From NCBI GenBank assembly GCA_949358305.1, contig OX442314.1, forward strand, positions 62,629,369 through 62,693,368: a stretch of 64,000 nucleotides of DNA, written 5' to 3'. Below the pieces are notes generated by a model. The model saw only the letters and a program-made list of their open reading frames with translations. It searched no databases and was not told the origin of the DNA. The position numbers and the translations under genes were made by a program. The first letter of the stretch is position 1. Every line of letters starts with the position of its first letter. Shown in pieces: positions 44,154-54,240 of this stretch. The stretch comes from Strigamia acuminata (lineage: Eukaryota; Arthropoda; Chilopoda; Geophilomorpha; Linotaeniidae).

Positions 44154-45180
44154 AAGTCGGATGGCATTCGCATGTAAATGCCCTAAACGGCTGCCAAAGT
44201 CCCGTAGTATCCTTCTTCAACGTCGTCGCAGCAATTGATTTCTGACCATTTTGATTAATCAGTTTGCCAGGATTGGGTTTAGAAGGAATGCTTTGTATTG
44301 CTTCAGCATAGGATGGGAGACTTGGATTCGGGTTGGAAGGTACGAAGGTAGGCACGGGAGGAGGATTCGTAATTTGAGGAAGGGAATTCTGAGGCTTGAG
44401 ATTTGGCAATTCAATGCGAAAATCAGAAATGTCTCTCGTCTTAGATTTCTTCGAAGCCTTTTTAATTTTTGGAAAATCTTCCTCAACCGTGACCATAGTT
44501 TTAGGACGCGTAGCGGATGAAACCTCTTTTTGAATTTGTATTTGAGGGTTGTTCACAGTAACCGTAGTGGGCGGATGCAATCCATCGACGTAATACAGCC
44601 CTCCTTTCTCTTTTGCACGAAGAACGCTGTGTCTAATGTCCGATTCATAAATATTGATCTCAGAATTAAAGATGTGGATATGGTGTTTATTCTTGTCTAT
44701 ACGCGACACTGAAATGAGATTCGCCTCGAAGTTTGGAGCGTATAATACTTTATGGAAATTTACTACACACACACAATTATCGATAACTGTCTCAATCCGT
44801 ACTGTGCCTTTGCCAGTGACCTGTGAATGTCCCTGGCCTAGCTCTATGTCAAAAGGCACAACATCTTGAAAGTTCGAAAACCAAGACTTCACGTGTGAGA
44901 CGTGGTCTGTTGCCCCACAATCGACAATCCATTCTGAATTCTGCATAAAATGTGCAATCGGGATCTCGACTTGTTGCGGAGCGTTCAAAAAGAAATTTGC
45001 TTCCCTTCTAAGTTGGGAATTCCCCCTTGGTTTCGAATTTTCCTGTTTGTTCGCGTTCTGTTTCCGCTTGCCACTGGAACTGCGTGATTTGCGTTGAAAC
45101 GATACAGTGGTGCGGTTTTTATCAGCCCTGTTCGGATTGGGCGGATGTGGGCATCGATTTGCGTAATGACCCATGTCCCC
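44122..45180 (-). pseudogene. Copia H zinc knuckle, protease and linker
   Basis: Follows a TAA at 45193-45195 and reads CYNCGDMGHYANRC (CCHC knuckle). Then WIVDCGATDHVSHV, the protease triad region as D-C-G, and YAPNFEANLISVSRIDKN. A Pro/Ser-rich linker ends with DTTGLW, the start of integrase, where the frame breaks. Confidence 0.88.
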
Positions 45181-45192
45181 GCAATTATAGCA

Positions 45193-45882
45193 TTAAATCG
45201 AGCTTAAAGGGCGTGAAGGGCGTGATCGATCCCGTTCGCAACGTTCGTTTGCGTAGGCATGAGATGATGAATTTGGATTGTCCCGTGAAGATATGGCCTT
45301 AAGTCGGAGGTACTCCGAAAGTAGCTGCTCGGATACTTTAGTTGGGTTGAAATCTGGGTCAGGCCAGTGGTAGATTGAAAAGGATGCTTGGGAGTATTCA
45401 CTGGGCAACATATCTAAGTACTGATATGCCTGATGGTCTGCTGACACAATCTCGCCGACATTCTTTAGTTTTCTGACATGGTAGTCGACCCTACCCACGA
45501 AATCAGCCATTTCCTCACCGGGTTGAAAATGGAGATTAAGAAACTCACGGCGCATGGCTGCCTTGCGAGCACGTGATGATGGGGCATATATGCTAGCGAG
45601 CTTATCCCATGATTCTTTGGGAGTGTTACATGGGTCTAATGCGGACTTTTTAGCCTCGCTCACTTGACAATATATCAATTCCAATGCGCGTTGTTTCCTC
45701 CTTTTGTATTTTTTAAGTTCCTTATCGTTGAATGTCTTTAGATCAGCTTCTTCGGTTTCCTCCGTGATGTGGTCCCACAATCCTTCAGATTTGAGGTACA
45801 TCTTCATAGACCTCGCCCAGGATTCATAATTCCCAATGGACAATATGGGAATTTTGCCCGCTGAATCTGAAGGTTTCGACAT
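45193..45882 (-). pseudogene. Copia H gag
   Basis: ATG at 45882 (MSKPSDSAGKIPILSIG). 229 codons of copia gag: NYESWARSMKMYLKSEGLW, then MRREFLNLHFQPGEEMADF and QYLDMLPSEYSQASFSIY. TAA at 45193-45195 cuts it just before the zinc knuckle; B2 has AAA (Lys) at this place, so it is one base change. The following frame is the same. Confidence 0.88.
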
Positions 45883-46625
45883 CGTAGAATCCGTGAAAAG
45901 AAACACTGGCACAGAGAATGACAAAATACGATTGTGGCACACGAAGCACTGATATCAAACGATGCGTAGCACTAAACGACGCACTTTGAAGCACAAAATG
46001 TCGCACAACCGTTGTTCAAAGCGGATTTTCCTCAAGTGGGAGGCCAATGCTACAATTGGCCCAACTAACCTCAAACAAGTATCCCCCTAACCTCCGATCG
46101 TGCCAAACCTGGGGCCGCGGGAAAGTTAGGTGGCGCTGGGAAAGCCTTGCTTGAGAATGAGTTAATGCGGTGGTTCGACTGAACCGAAGGGCATTAACTA
46201 TGCTAATTGTGCCCCAAAAACTTAATTCGACCTTAAATTTAACAAAGTGAATTGCGACTACTGTAGGGAGAAAATTATTAATGAGTTCATGAGATGAGAT
46301 GAGCGACGATGGCGAATTATCACGTCGAAACTCGTCGAATTGCATCAAAACGCAGAAATCGCCGCAAAAATCCAAAAATTGACGAAAATGTTGTAAAATC
46401 GTCGAAATTCCGTGGTTTTCCGGTACAACACGCCGTAACAAGGTGCACTGCACGTGGGAAAATTCCAAAACTCGTTGAAAATCCGTTGAAAAAGACGAAA
46501 ATCGTCGAAAATGGCGGCCATGAGGTGAAAATCTGAAAATACACAAATTCGGCGCAAATTTCGCGAGTTTCGCGAAAATAGCGTCGATAATTAGGCAAAA
46601 ATAACACTGTGAATAGTCCCCAGCT
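45883..46625 (-). other. Copia H 5' leader
   Basis: About 740 bp. No coding frame that I trust, despite long chance frames at 46016-46778. Rich in GAATTTCGCG-like motifs, as in the B2 leader. Confidence 0.55.
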
Positions 46626-46636
46626 CTCTGCTACCA
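46626..46636 (-). other. Primer-binding site of copia H, initiator tRNA-Met, short
   Basis: TGGTAGCAGAG on the - strand, 2 nt from the LTR. Pairing with initiator tRNA-Met breaks down after 11 nt. Confidence 0.75.
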
Positions 46637-46638
46637 CT

Positions 46639-47142
46639 TGTAGCGCAGTGGAAAAAGAAAATAGGCGAGTGAAAGCTGTAAATGGCCGAATTTGGCTCAA
46701 ATGTCGCCTTATTTGCGATGACGAGTGAGCGCGCGTGCTTCTCCGCACGGCGTGGTCGATTCGAGACACGTTTGGCACTTATTCACGTGCCAAACACAAA
46801 ACAAACACTAATATAACTAAAATAATGTATTTAATTGGTAAATAAACTTACATAACAGCTTTGGAAATGTGAAATTACATGAAAAGTGGCAAGCCATCGC
46901 AAGGCTGCCATCTTGGACAAAATCAAGAAGTGAACTAGACACCATCTGGTGTTGACATATTACAACAAGTAATAACATAGGAAATTAAACTATAGCAAAA
47001 TGATAGCCAACGCATTGTGCTCAATGCATAAAATATTAACAGTATCCAAAATGAAACAAATATCGAAATAAACTATATATACATTGTATATTTAATGGAA
47101 ATCACTGTTATGGTGAAATAATAAATGATCTTATGATCTACA
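46639..47142 (-). repeat. Copia H 5' LTR
   Basis: 504 bp. Contains a 17-bp segment absent from 40391-40877. Confidence 0.93.
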
Positions 47143-47476
47143 GTTCCAACGTCGGGTGCGACTTTCCCATTTCATGCGACGACGCAAAGGACGAGGGTGC
47201 GCATCCGGACGCGAAGAAAACGCTTTTCCGTCCCTTCGCCCGACGAGCATCGCAGGGAAAACGCATTCGGCGTCGGGGACAGCGTGATGCGTTCCAGGGC
47301 GAGGCGCGGATCGAAATTTGAGGACCTGTATTCCGACCCGTGCTCCATCAGCGAACGCCTGGGGAACAGCACGGTTACCCTGGACGACGAAAACCGAGCT
47401 TGGACGGCTCACCGCTGGCAACTGAGGCCGTTTTTTTTCGCAATCAAGGGACGATTGCCCAGCGTTGGGGGGGGCG
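47143..47476 (+). pseudogene. K integrase C-terminal (GPY/F-like) relic and polypurine tract
   Basis: First the protease-side frame goes on (NVGCDFPISCDDAKD). Then, in another frame, FGVGDSVMRSRARRGSKFED, a GNSTVTLDDENRAW segment and TAHRWQLRPF follow the pattern of the gypsy integrase C-terminus (VGDxV...KF...HxxxLRPF). All of RT, RNase H and the integrase core between these is gone. The frame ends at a TGA by the LTR edge. The G-run at 47466-47476 (TGGGGGGGGCG) is the PPT. Confidence 0.65.
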
Positions 47477-47625
47477 TGTGACTCCTTGACTGTAAGGGGG
47501 CGCCCCATCTATTTGGGGGTTTGCGGATTGGCTACCGCAAATCCCGTTGTACGCCATTTTGATTTCTTGAAATAAATTCAGTCTTACCTTTACCTTAACC
47601 CAAGTCGCATCGTAATAGACTCACA
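47477..47625 (+). repeat. K 3' LTR, 149 bp
   Basis: TGTGACTCC...GACTCACA with inverted ends, directly after the PPT. AATAAA at ~47571. Very short for gypsy. The 5' partner is not in the window, so the right border rests on the inverted end only. Confidence 0.6.
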
Positions 47626-50600
47626 GAAACATCTATGTAACACCTATGAAACACCTATGGAAGTTTTGTTAAATGTCTGAAAAGTTTTTTAGATGTCTGA
47701 AAAGTTTTGTTAAATGTCTGAAAAGTTTTTTAGATGTCTGAAAAGTTTTGTTAAATGTCTAAATAGTTTTTTAGATGTCTGAAAAGTTTTGTTAAATGTC
47801 TGAATAGTTTTTTAAATGTCTGAATAGTTTTTTAGATGTCTGAATAGTTTTTTAGATGTCTGAAAAGTTTTGTCAAATGTCTGAATAGTTTTTTAAATGT
47901 CTGAATAGTTTTATAGATGTCTGAAAAGTTTTGTTAAATGTCTGAATAGTTTTTTAGATGTCTGAAAAGTTTTGTTAAATGTCTAAATAGTTTTTTAGAT
48001 GTCTGAAAAGTTTTGTTAAATGTCTGAATAGTTTTTTAAATGTCTGAATAGTTTTTTAGATGTCTGAATAGTTTTTTAGATGTCTGAAAAGTTTTGTCAA
48101 ATGTCTGAATAGTTTTTTAAATGTCTGAATAGTTTTATAGATGTCTGAAAAGTTTTGTTAAATGTCTGAATAGTTTTTTAGATGTCTGAAAAGTTTTGTT
48201 AAATGTCTGAATAGTTTTTTAGATGTCTGAAAAGTTTTGTTAAATGTCTGAAAAGTTTTTTAGATGTCTGAAAAGTTTTTTAGATGTCTGAAAAGTTTTT
48301 TAGATGTCTGAAAAGTTTTGTTACATGTCTGAATAGTTTTTTAGATGTCTGAAAAGTTTTGTTAAATGTCTGAATAGTTTTTTAAATGTCTGAATAGTTT
48401 TATAGATGTCTGAAAAGTTTTGTTAAATGTCTGAATAGTTTTTTAGATGTCTGAAAAGTTTTGTTAAATGTCTGAATAGTTTTTTAGATGTCTGAAAAGT
48501 TTTTTAAATGTCTGAAAAGTTTTTTAGATGTCTGAAAAGTTTTTTAGATGTCTGAAAAGTTTTTTAGATGTCTGAAAAGTTTTTTAGATGTCTGAAAAGT
48601 TTTTTAGATGTCTGAAAAGTTTTTTAGATGTCTGAAAAGTTTTTTAGATGTCTGAAAAGTTTTTTAGATGTCTGAAAAGTTTTTTAGATGTCTGAAAAGT
48701 TTTTTAGATGTCTGAAAAGTTTTTTAGATGTCTGAAAAGTTTTTTAGATGTCTGAAAAGTTTTTTAGATGTCTGAAAAGTTTTTTAGATGTCTGAAAAGT
48801 TTTTTAGATGTCTGAAAAGTTTTTTAGATGTCTGAAAAGTTTTTTACATGTCTGAAAAGTTTTGTTAAATGTCTGAAAAGTTTTTTAGATGTCTGAAAAG
48901 TTTTGTTAAATGTCTAAATAGTTTTTTAGATGTCTGAAAAGTTTTGTTAAATGTCTAAATAGTTTTTTAGATGTCTGAAAAGTTTTTTAGATGTCTGAAA
49001 AGTTTTTTAGATGTCTGAAAAGTTTTTTAGATGTCTGAAAAGTTTTTTAGATGTCTGAAAAGTTTTTTAGATGTCTGAAAAGTTTTTTAGATGTCTGAAA
49101 AGTTTTGTTAAATGTCTAAATAGTTTTTTAGATGTCTGAAAAGTTTTGTTAAATGTCTGAATAGTTTTTTAAATGTCTGAATAGTTTTTTAGATGTCTGA
49201 ATAGTTTTTTAGATGTCTGAAAAGTTTTGTCAAATGTCTGAATAGTTTTTTAAATGTCTGAATAGTTTTATAGATGTCTGAAAAGTTTTGTTAAATGTCT
49301 GAATAGTTTTTTAGATGTCTGAAAAGTTTTGTTAAATGTCTGAATAGTTTTTTAGATGTCTGAAAAGTTTTGTTAAATGTCTGAAAAGTTTTTTAGATGT
49401 CTGAAAAGTTTTTTAGATGTCTGAAAAGTTTTGTTACTTGTCTGAATAGTTTTTTAGATGTCTGAAAAGTTTTGTTAAATGTCTGAATAGTTTTTTAGAT
49501 GTCTGAAAAGTTTTTTAGATGTCTGAAAAGTTTTTTAGATGTCTGAAAAGTTTTTTAGATGTCTAAAAAGTTTTGTAAAATGTCTGAAAATTTTTTTAGA
49601 TGTCTGAAAAGTTTTTTAGATGTCTGAAAAGTTTTTTAGATGTCTGAAAAGTTTTTTAGATGTCTGAAAAGTTTTTTAGATGTCTGAAAAGTTTTTTAGA
49701 TGTCTGAAAAGTTTTTTAGATGTCTGAAAAGTTTTTTAGATGTCTGAAAAGTTTTTTAGATGTCTGAAAAGTTTTTTAGATGTCTGAAAAGTTTTTTAGA
49801 TGTCTGAAAAGTTTTGTTAAATGTCTAAATAGTTTTTTAGATGTCTGAAAAGTTTTGTTAAATGTCTGAATAGTTTTTTAAATGTCTGAATAGTTTTTTA
49901 GATGTCTGAATAGTTTTTTAGATGTCTGAAAAGTTTTGTCAAATGTCTGAATAGTTTTTTAAATGTCTGAATAGTTTTATAGATGTCTGAAAAGTTTTTT
50001 AGATGTCTAAAAAGTTTTGTAAAATGTCTGAAAATTTTTTTAGATGTCTGAAAAGTTTTTTAGATGTCTGAAAAGTTTTTTAGATGTCTGAAAAGTTTTT
50101 TAGATGTCTGAAAAGTTTTTTAGATGTCTGAAAAGTTTTTTAGATGTCTGAAAAGTTTTTTAGATGTCTGAAAAGTTTTTTAGATGTCTGAAAAGTTTTT
50201 TAGATGTCTGAAAAGTTTTTTAGATGTCTGAAAAGTTTTTTAGATGTCTGAAAAGTTTTTTACATGTCTGAAAAGTTTTGTTAAATGTCTGAAAAGTTTT
50301 TTAGATGTCTGAAAAGTTTTGTTAAATGTCTAAATAGTTTTTTAGATGTCTGAAAAGTTTTGTTAAATGTCTAAATAGTTTTTTAGATGTCTGAAAAGTT
50401 TTTTAGATGTCTGAAAAGTTTTTTAGATGTCTGAAAAGTTTTTTAGATGTCTGAAAAGTTTTGTTAAATGTCTAAATAGTTTTTTAGATGTCTGAAAAGT
50501 TTTGTTAAATGTCTAAATAGTTTTTTAGATGTCTGAAAAGTTTTTTAGATGTCTGAAAAGTTTTTTAGATGTCTGAAAAGTTTTGTTAAATGTCTAAATA

Positions 50601-51098
50601 GTTTTTTAGATGTCTGAAAAGTTTTGTTAAATGTCTGAATAGTTTTTTAAATGTCTGAATAGTTTTTTAGATGTCTGAATAGTTTTTTAGATGTCTGAAT
50701 AGTTTTTTAGATGTCTGAAAAGTTTTGTCAAATGTCTGAATAGTTTTTTAAATGTCTGAATAGTTTTATAGATGTCTGAAAAGTTTTTTAGATGTCTAAA
50801 AAATTTTGTAAAATGTCTGAAAATTTTTTTAGATGTCTGAAAAGTTTTTTAGATGTCTGAAAAGTTTTTTAGATGTCTGAAAAGTTTTTTAGATGTCTGA
50901 AAAGTTTTTTAGATGTCTGAAAAGTTTTTTAGATGTCTGAAAAGTTTTTTAGATGTCTGAAAAGTTTTTTAGATGTCTGAAAAGTTTTTTAGATGTCTGA
51001 AAAGTTTTTTAGATGTCTGTAAAGTTTTTTACATGTCTGAAAAGTTTTGTTAAATGTATGAATAGGTTTTTTACATGTCTGAAAACTTTTGTTAAATG
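47626..51098. repeat. 20-bp satellite, right array, with higher-order repeats
   Basis: Begins with two or three CTATGAAACAC-type units (47626-47660), then about 172 units of the 20-bp satellite seen at 20361-21745. Pure runs of the main unit (48520-48845, 49590-49810, 50045-50260, 50830-51020) alternate with mixed blocks. A mixed block with a rare gtcaaatg unit recurs about five times (near 47872, 48096, 49228, 49938, 50727). The array ends at the LTR of J. Confidence 0.95.
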
Positions 51099-52103
51099 TG
51101 TCACGGTCCTGACTCTAGACAGTAGAAATTTTCGAAAATTTTAGCGAATTTTTGCGCCTTTTCCCTGATTTTCTCCATTTTATTAGAGAATTGTTTTATT
51201 TTTTCCCAAATCTAAATTTATTATTTTATTTCAATTTATTTCCCTTATTTTTGTCATTTATCTATAATTTCCCCTGGTAAAGCTCACCCCATCCAGACAT
51301 TCATGAGAATTTAGCCATAAATTGATATATGTGTGCTTTAAAATTTACATATTTTCCTCTGACCACCTGTTTTCACCCATTTTCTCTATGAAAATAGACT
51401 TGGCTGTGAACATGTGATCAGAGGTGATTTGTTCTGTCAAGACACCTTTGACAGACAGAATGATTTTCGCCTTCGACAAGTACACATCTCCAGTCGTAAC
51501 TGGGATATCTTGAGCAATTTATGGTGCGCATTAGCGCATACGGCCATTGTGCAGCCCGAATTCTCATGGTTGGAACTTATTATTTGCCCATATTTTGCGT
51601 TAAATTTACTGGGGATACGACGTATTCGACGGTCTTAATTCGTCTTAAATTTTATTCTACGACTGTGACTTCCTCCTCAGCCTAGACTTGAATTGCATGC
51701 TCGTCTCAATTGCGTATTCATTTCATTATTGACGGTTCTACGACGTTGTCTGCGGTTTGGTTCCTGCGTGCCCGTACACCCAACGTTTGCGCGTATCCAG
51801 AAGAAGAAATATTCTCTTCATAAAAGCGCCTAGCGAGTGACGACATTTTTCCCTCAGTGAAGAAGCAATATTTCGGTCTCAATTGGAGTATCAACGTTCG
51901 CCATTTTGCGCGGCGCCCGAATTGATATCCTGCACCCATAAAAATACAGATTTCACGAATAGACGCTGTCTTAACCTAGCTACCACCCCCGGCAAAGTTT
52001 TAAGAGTTGCAGCGCCTGCGAACCTAAATTTCCTGGTTATTACAATCCCTGGAAATTTCTAAATTTCCGAAACTATTGTTTAAAGTCGAGTAACGACGTG
52101 ACA
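51099..52103 (+). repeat. J 5' LTR
   Basis: 1,005 bp with inverted ends TGTCACG...CGTGACA. Single copy in the window; borders come from the inverted ends, the satellite on the left and the PBS on the right. Confidence 0.75.
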
Positions 52104-52107
52104 ATCT

Positions 52108-52124
52108 TGGCGAGCTAGCCAGAA
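52108..52124 (+). other. Primer-binding site of J, tRNA-Arg-like
   Basis: TGGCGAGCTAGCCAGAA, 4 nt after the LTR. About 15 of 17 match the complement of an animal tRNA-Arg (ACG anticodon) 3' end, recalled from memory. Confidence 0.6.
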
Positions 52125-52246
52125 TATCAACTCGAAACACGTTTCAAGGAGCGCAACTATCGTTTTTTACAGTGCTATTTACGCAAGTATAGGTCATTAT
52201 TATTTAATTATCTATTTATTTTTGCCGGCACCATTATTATTTCATC

Positions 52247-53235
52247 ATGGCTACACGCGACATTCAGTCGGATTACAGTGCTTCGGACGTAGACGCCGAT
52301 GCAGCCTATAATACGCCACTTCCAGACTCACCAACACATGAGACAGAGCAACAGCAAGGACTGTTAGTACACCCAAATCCTATCGCAGACTCAACTTACA
52401 ACCCTTGGAGTAATTATGCTGAAATGGAAGCAGAACAACTCCGACACCAGCAAGAAGCGGCTGCAGCACGAGATAATTGGGAAGAAAACAGACAGCGCTT
52501 GCAAGACTTACTCATGGAAAGAAGGCGAGTAACAGAGGGAATGTGACGTGTCCGAGAAGAATTGCAACGAGGACCGCCGCCTCCTTACCAAGCTATGTTT
52601 ATGCAGCCGGAACAACAACAACAACAGCAACGATATCCGCCTGCATTGACGATGGAAGAGTTGATGCGAGTATTACGAGAGGATAGAAGGGAATTACAAC
52701 ATGAACTTCGCCAGGAAATAATTGCATCACAGCGGCAGATTAGACGCGAGCTGAACGACCGAATGGAAGAATTTATTCACGCACACCTCAATCGAACTCG
52801 ACCTGAGTCGCAAGCACCAGAAGCTCGTTCAGGGGCCACACCACACAGTGATCAAGAGGAACAAGATCGAAGAGCCACTTTTTCTTTTGGAGACGCTGGA
52901 CGTGCGTCAGGACCCCGACACACTGGCACTCATTCTCCGAGACAACGCCAACAGCATCCTCAACTAGGGGACGCAACTTTCAACGCTCGACAAAATCCGC
53001 CACCAGACCCTGATCCGGATCCAGCTCAGGATGGTGGTTTGACCCGGATGAAGCAACTTTTGACACTGAGGATTTGTTTTTGGGTAAGCTTTATGCGCAT
53101 ATGTTTACAATGGGAATACCGGAGCGAATGTATTTGAGAGTATACGTGGTCCTCGCGCTTTGAAATTGTTGAATCTAATGTCCACTTATTCTCATTTTGA
53201 AGATTCAAGCAAAACACACACAAACTTCACTCTTT
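52247..53235 (+). pseudogene. J gag-like gene, broken
   Basis: ATG at 52247 (MATRDIQSDYSASDV). 99 codons to TGA 52544-52546, then the same frame goes on (RVREELQRGPPPPYQAMF) to about 53035. Two shifts follow: WFDPDEATFDTEDLFLG, then ESIRGPRALKLLNLMSTY. A stretch of 6 Gln and a Glu/Arg-rich predicted coiled coil (EELMRVLREDRRELQHEL) are seen. The first stop would be one change from CGA (Arg). Position after a PBS makes it gag; no zinc knuckle is present in the part kept. Confidence 0.65.
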
Positions 53236-53380
53236 GATTTCGATTAGTCGACTGTTTATTATCCCAAATTGCTATAGCAACCAAAAGTATATTACATAAT
53301 TTCTCGTTAACAATCAGATGTATTCTCAATTATTACAAAGTCAATCAATTAGTTGATTAGTTGTGAGTGTGTACACAACA
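53235..53380 (-). repeat. Possible short 3' LTR of copia I
   Basis: On the - strand TGTTGTGTACACAC...CGAAATCA, ~146 bp, with AATAAA close to its end (~53258) and a purine tract (GTGGGGAGGAG) just before it. No second copy in the window, so borders are a guess. Confidence 0.4.
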
Positions 53381-53509
53381 CTCCTCCCCACTTTGTAATT
53401 CAATTTACAATTTACTATTTTTAAATAAATCATTCAATTCTATAAACAACTTGTCTTGCTTATTTCTTTTTCCGTAATGTGATCTTGTTTGATGGTGCCG
53501 GTGTTGGCT

Positions 53510-53904
53510 CTACCCGCGGAGGCACAACACGCCTGTCTTCTTGCGGCTCTTCCTAATGAGAAGCCAGACGTTATCGGGGTTCGAACAATGAGCGCCGGCC
53601 GGAATCCGCATGTAAACTCGATGCTCCAATTCCCCGTAAAGGTACGCGCACTTTACGTCCAAGTGCGCGTCTTTCCATCCCTGTAGAATGACGAGTAGAC
53701 AGAAGAAGAATCGGATGAGGACGAAGTTTACAACTGGGCTGAAGACCTCATCGTAGTCCACGCCAAGTGTCTGCCGAAAGCCTTGCGCGACTAATCGGGC
53801 GCGATAACGAGTAATTTGTCCGGAGGTGTCGGTTTTCAATTTGAACAACCATTTGCAACCGAGGATTGTCGTGTTCGGAGGCTTCGGAACTTCTTGGTAA
53901 ACCT
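53510..53904 (-). pseudogene. Copia I reverse transcriptase, N-terminal fragment
   Basis: Reads VPKPPNTTILGCKWLFKL, then YRARLVAQGFRQTLGVDYDE, FSPVVNFVLIRFFFC, KCAYLYGELEHRVYM and NVWLLI. After this it runs into unrelated codons (RKSRKKTGVLCLRG*). Very close to the RT of B and H. The catalytic YVDD region and RNase H are lost by deletion. E's insertion cuts it at 53905. Confidence 0.85.
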
Positions 53905-54227
53905 TGTTAAGTTACATTGTATTATTCTAACCTATCTTGTGTCGTATCCTCAATTTATGCAGTCATTTATCGTGTATATGTATTTATTAACATTGAGTAT
54001 TAACTGCACGAATGTCGGCAGCTTTGATCATGTATTGTTTGTACTTTTCGCCCATAGGCGGCGATGTTTGTAAGTGTTGACCACCTGACAGGTGAATAAA
54101 GCAACTCATTCTGTTCTCAGTTTCCAACACATCAAGATGGCCTCTCAGTTTCTCCTTATTATAACTAATGTTATTCTCACCACTGCTAAACTACACAATT
54201 AACTTGAGTTTAGGTGACAATTCAACA
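53905..54227 (+). repeat. Copia E 5' LTR
   Basis: 323 bp, TGTTAAGTTACATTG...ACAATTCAACA. AATAAA near 54096. Related in outline to the solo LTR at 19695-19994. Confidence 0.9.
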
Positions 54228-54240
54228 AGGTTATGGGCCT
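54228..54240 (+). other. Primer-binding site of E, half-tRNA type (initiator tRNA-Met anticodon region)
   Basis: AGGTTATGGGCCT directly after the LTR. GGTTATGGGCC is an 11-nt complement of the anticodon stem-loop of initiator tRNA-Met (GGCCCATAACC). Drosophila copia is known to prime from a tRNA-Met half at this place. Confidence 0.8.

Larger units (their letters stand above)
40391..47142 (-). mobile_element. Ty1/copia retrotransposon H, degenerate
   Basis: 6.75-kb copia element on the - strand in K. LTRs 40391-40877 (487 bp) and 46639-47142 (504 bp) differ by a 17-bp indel and several bases. Perfect TSD GTTCC (40386-40390, 47143-47147). The coding region is close to B2 in layout and sequence but has at least one nonsense codon, three or more frameshifts and a mutated RT active site. 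It is older than A and C. Confidence 0.94.
21746..47625 (+). mobile_element. Ty3/gypsy element K, 5'-truncated and internally deleted
   Basis: Three pieces of one + strand gypsy element: gag zinc-knuckle region (21746-22004), protease region (39859-40390) and integrase C-terminus with PPT and 3' LTR (47143-47625). They are split by the B1-B2 tandem and by copia H. Taking out H and one TSD restores an open frame across the junction. RT, RNase H and the integrase core are missing. The 5' end is cut by the 20-bp satellite, and the same satellite starts just past the 3' LTR. Confidence 0.75.
51099..53235 (+). mobile_element. Ty3/gypsy element J, 5' part only
   Basis: A 5' LTR, PBS, leader and gag-like gene on the + strand, inserted at the end of the satellite. 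The 3' part is missing; copia I sequence follows at about 53235. It has a 1-kb LTR like G0, and its first 11 bases equal those of G0. No protease or pol remains. Confidence 0.75.
53235..53904 (-). mobile_element. Copia element I fragment
   Basis: On the - strand: part of RT (53541-53904), a short unknown stretch, a purine-rich tract (about 53381-53396) and a possible short 3' LTR. Everything between RT and the end of pol is deleted. The element is cut on its upstream side by E at 53905. Its remainder should lie beyond the window. Confidence 0.65.

Noticed and set aside
46016-46778. Frames of 150-176 codons in the leader of H
   Set aside because: They lie in the non-coding leader, include the PBS and LTR edge, and are made of repeated GAATTTCG-like motifs.
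52477-52686. Separate small protein overlapping J gag
   Set aside because: It is a shifted frame over the gag stop; the main frame carries the coherent coiled-coil and Gln-rich reading.
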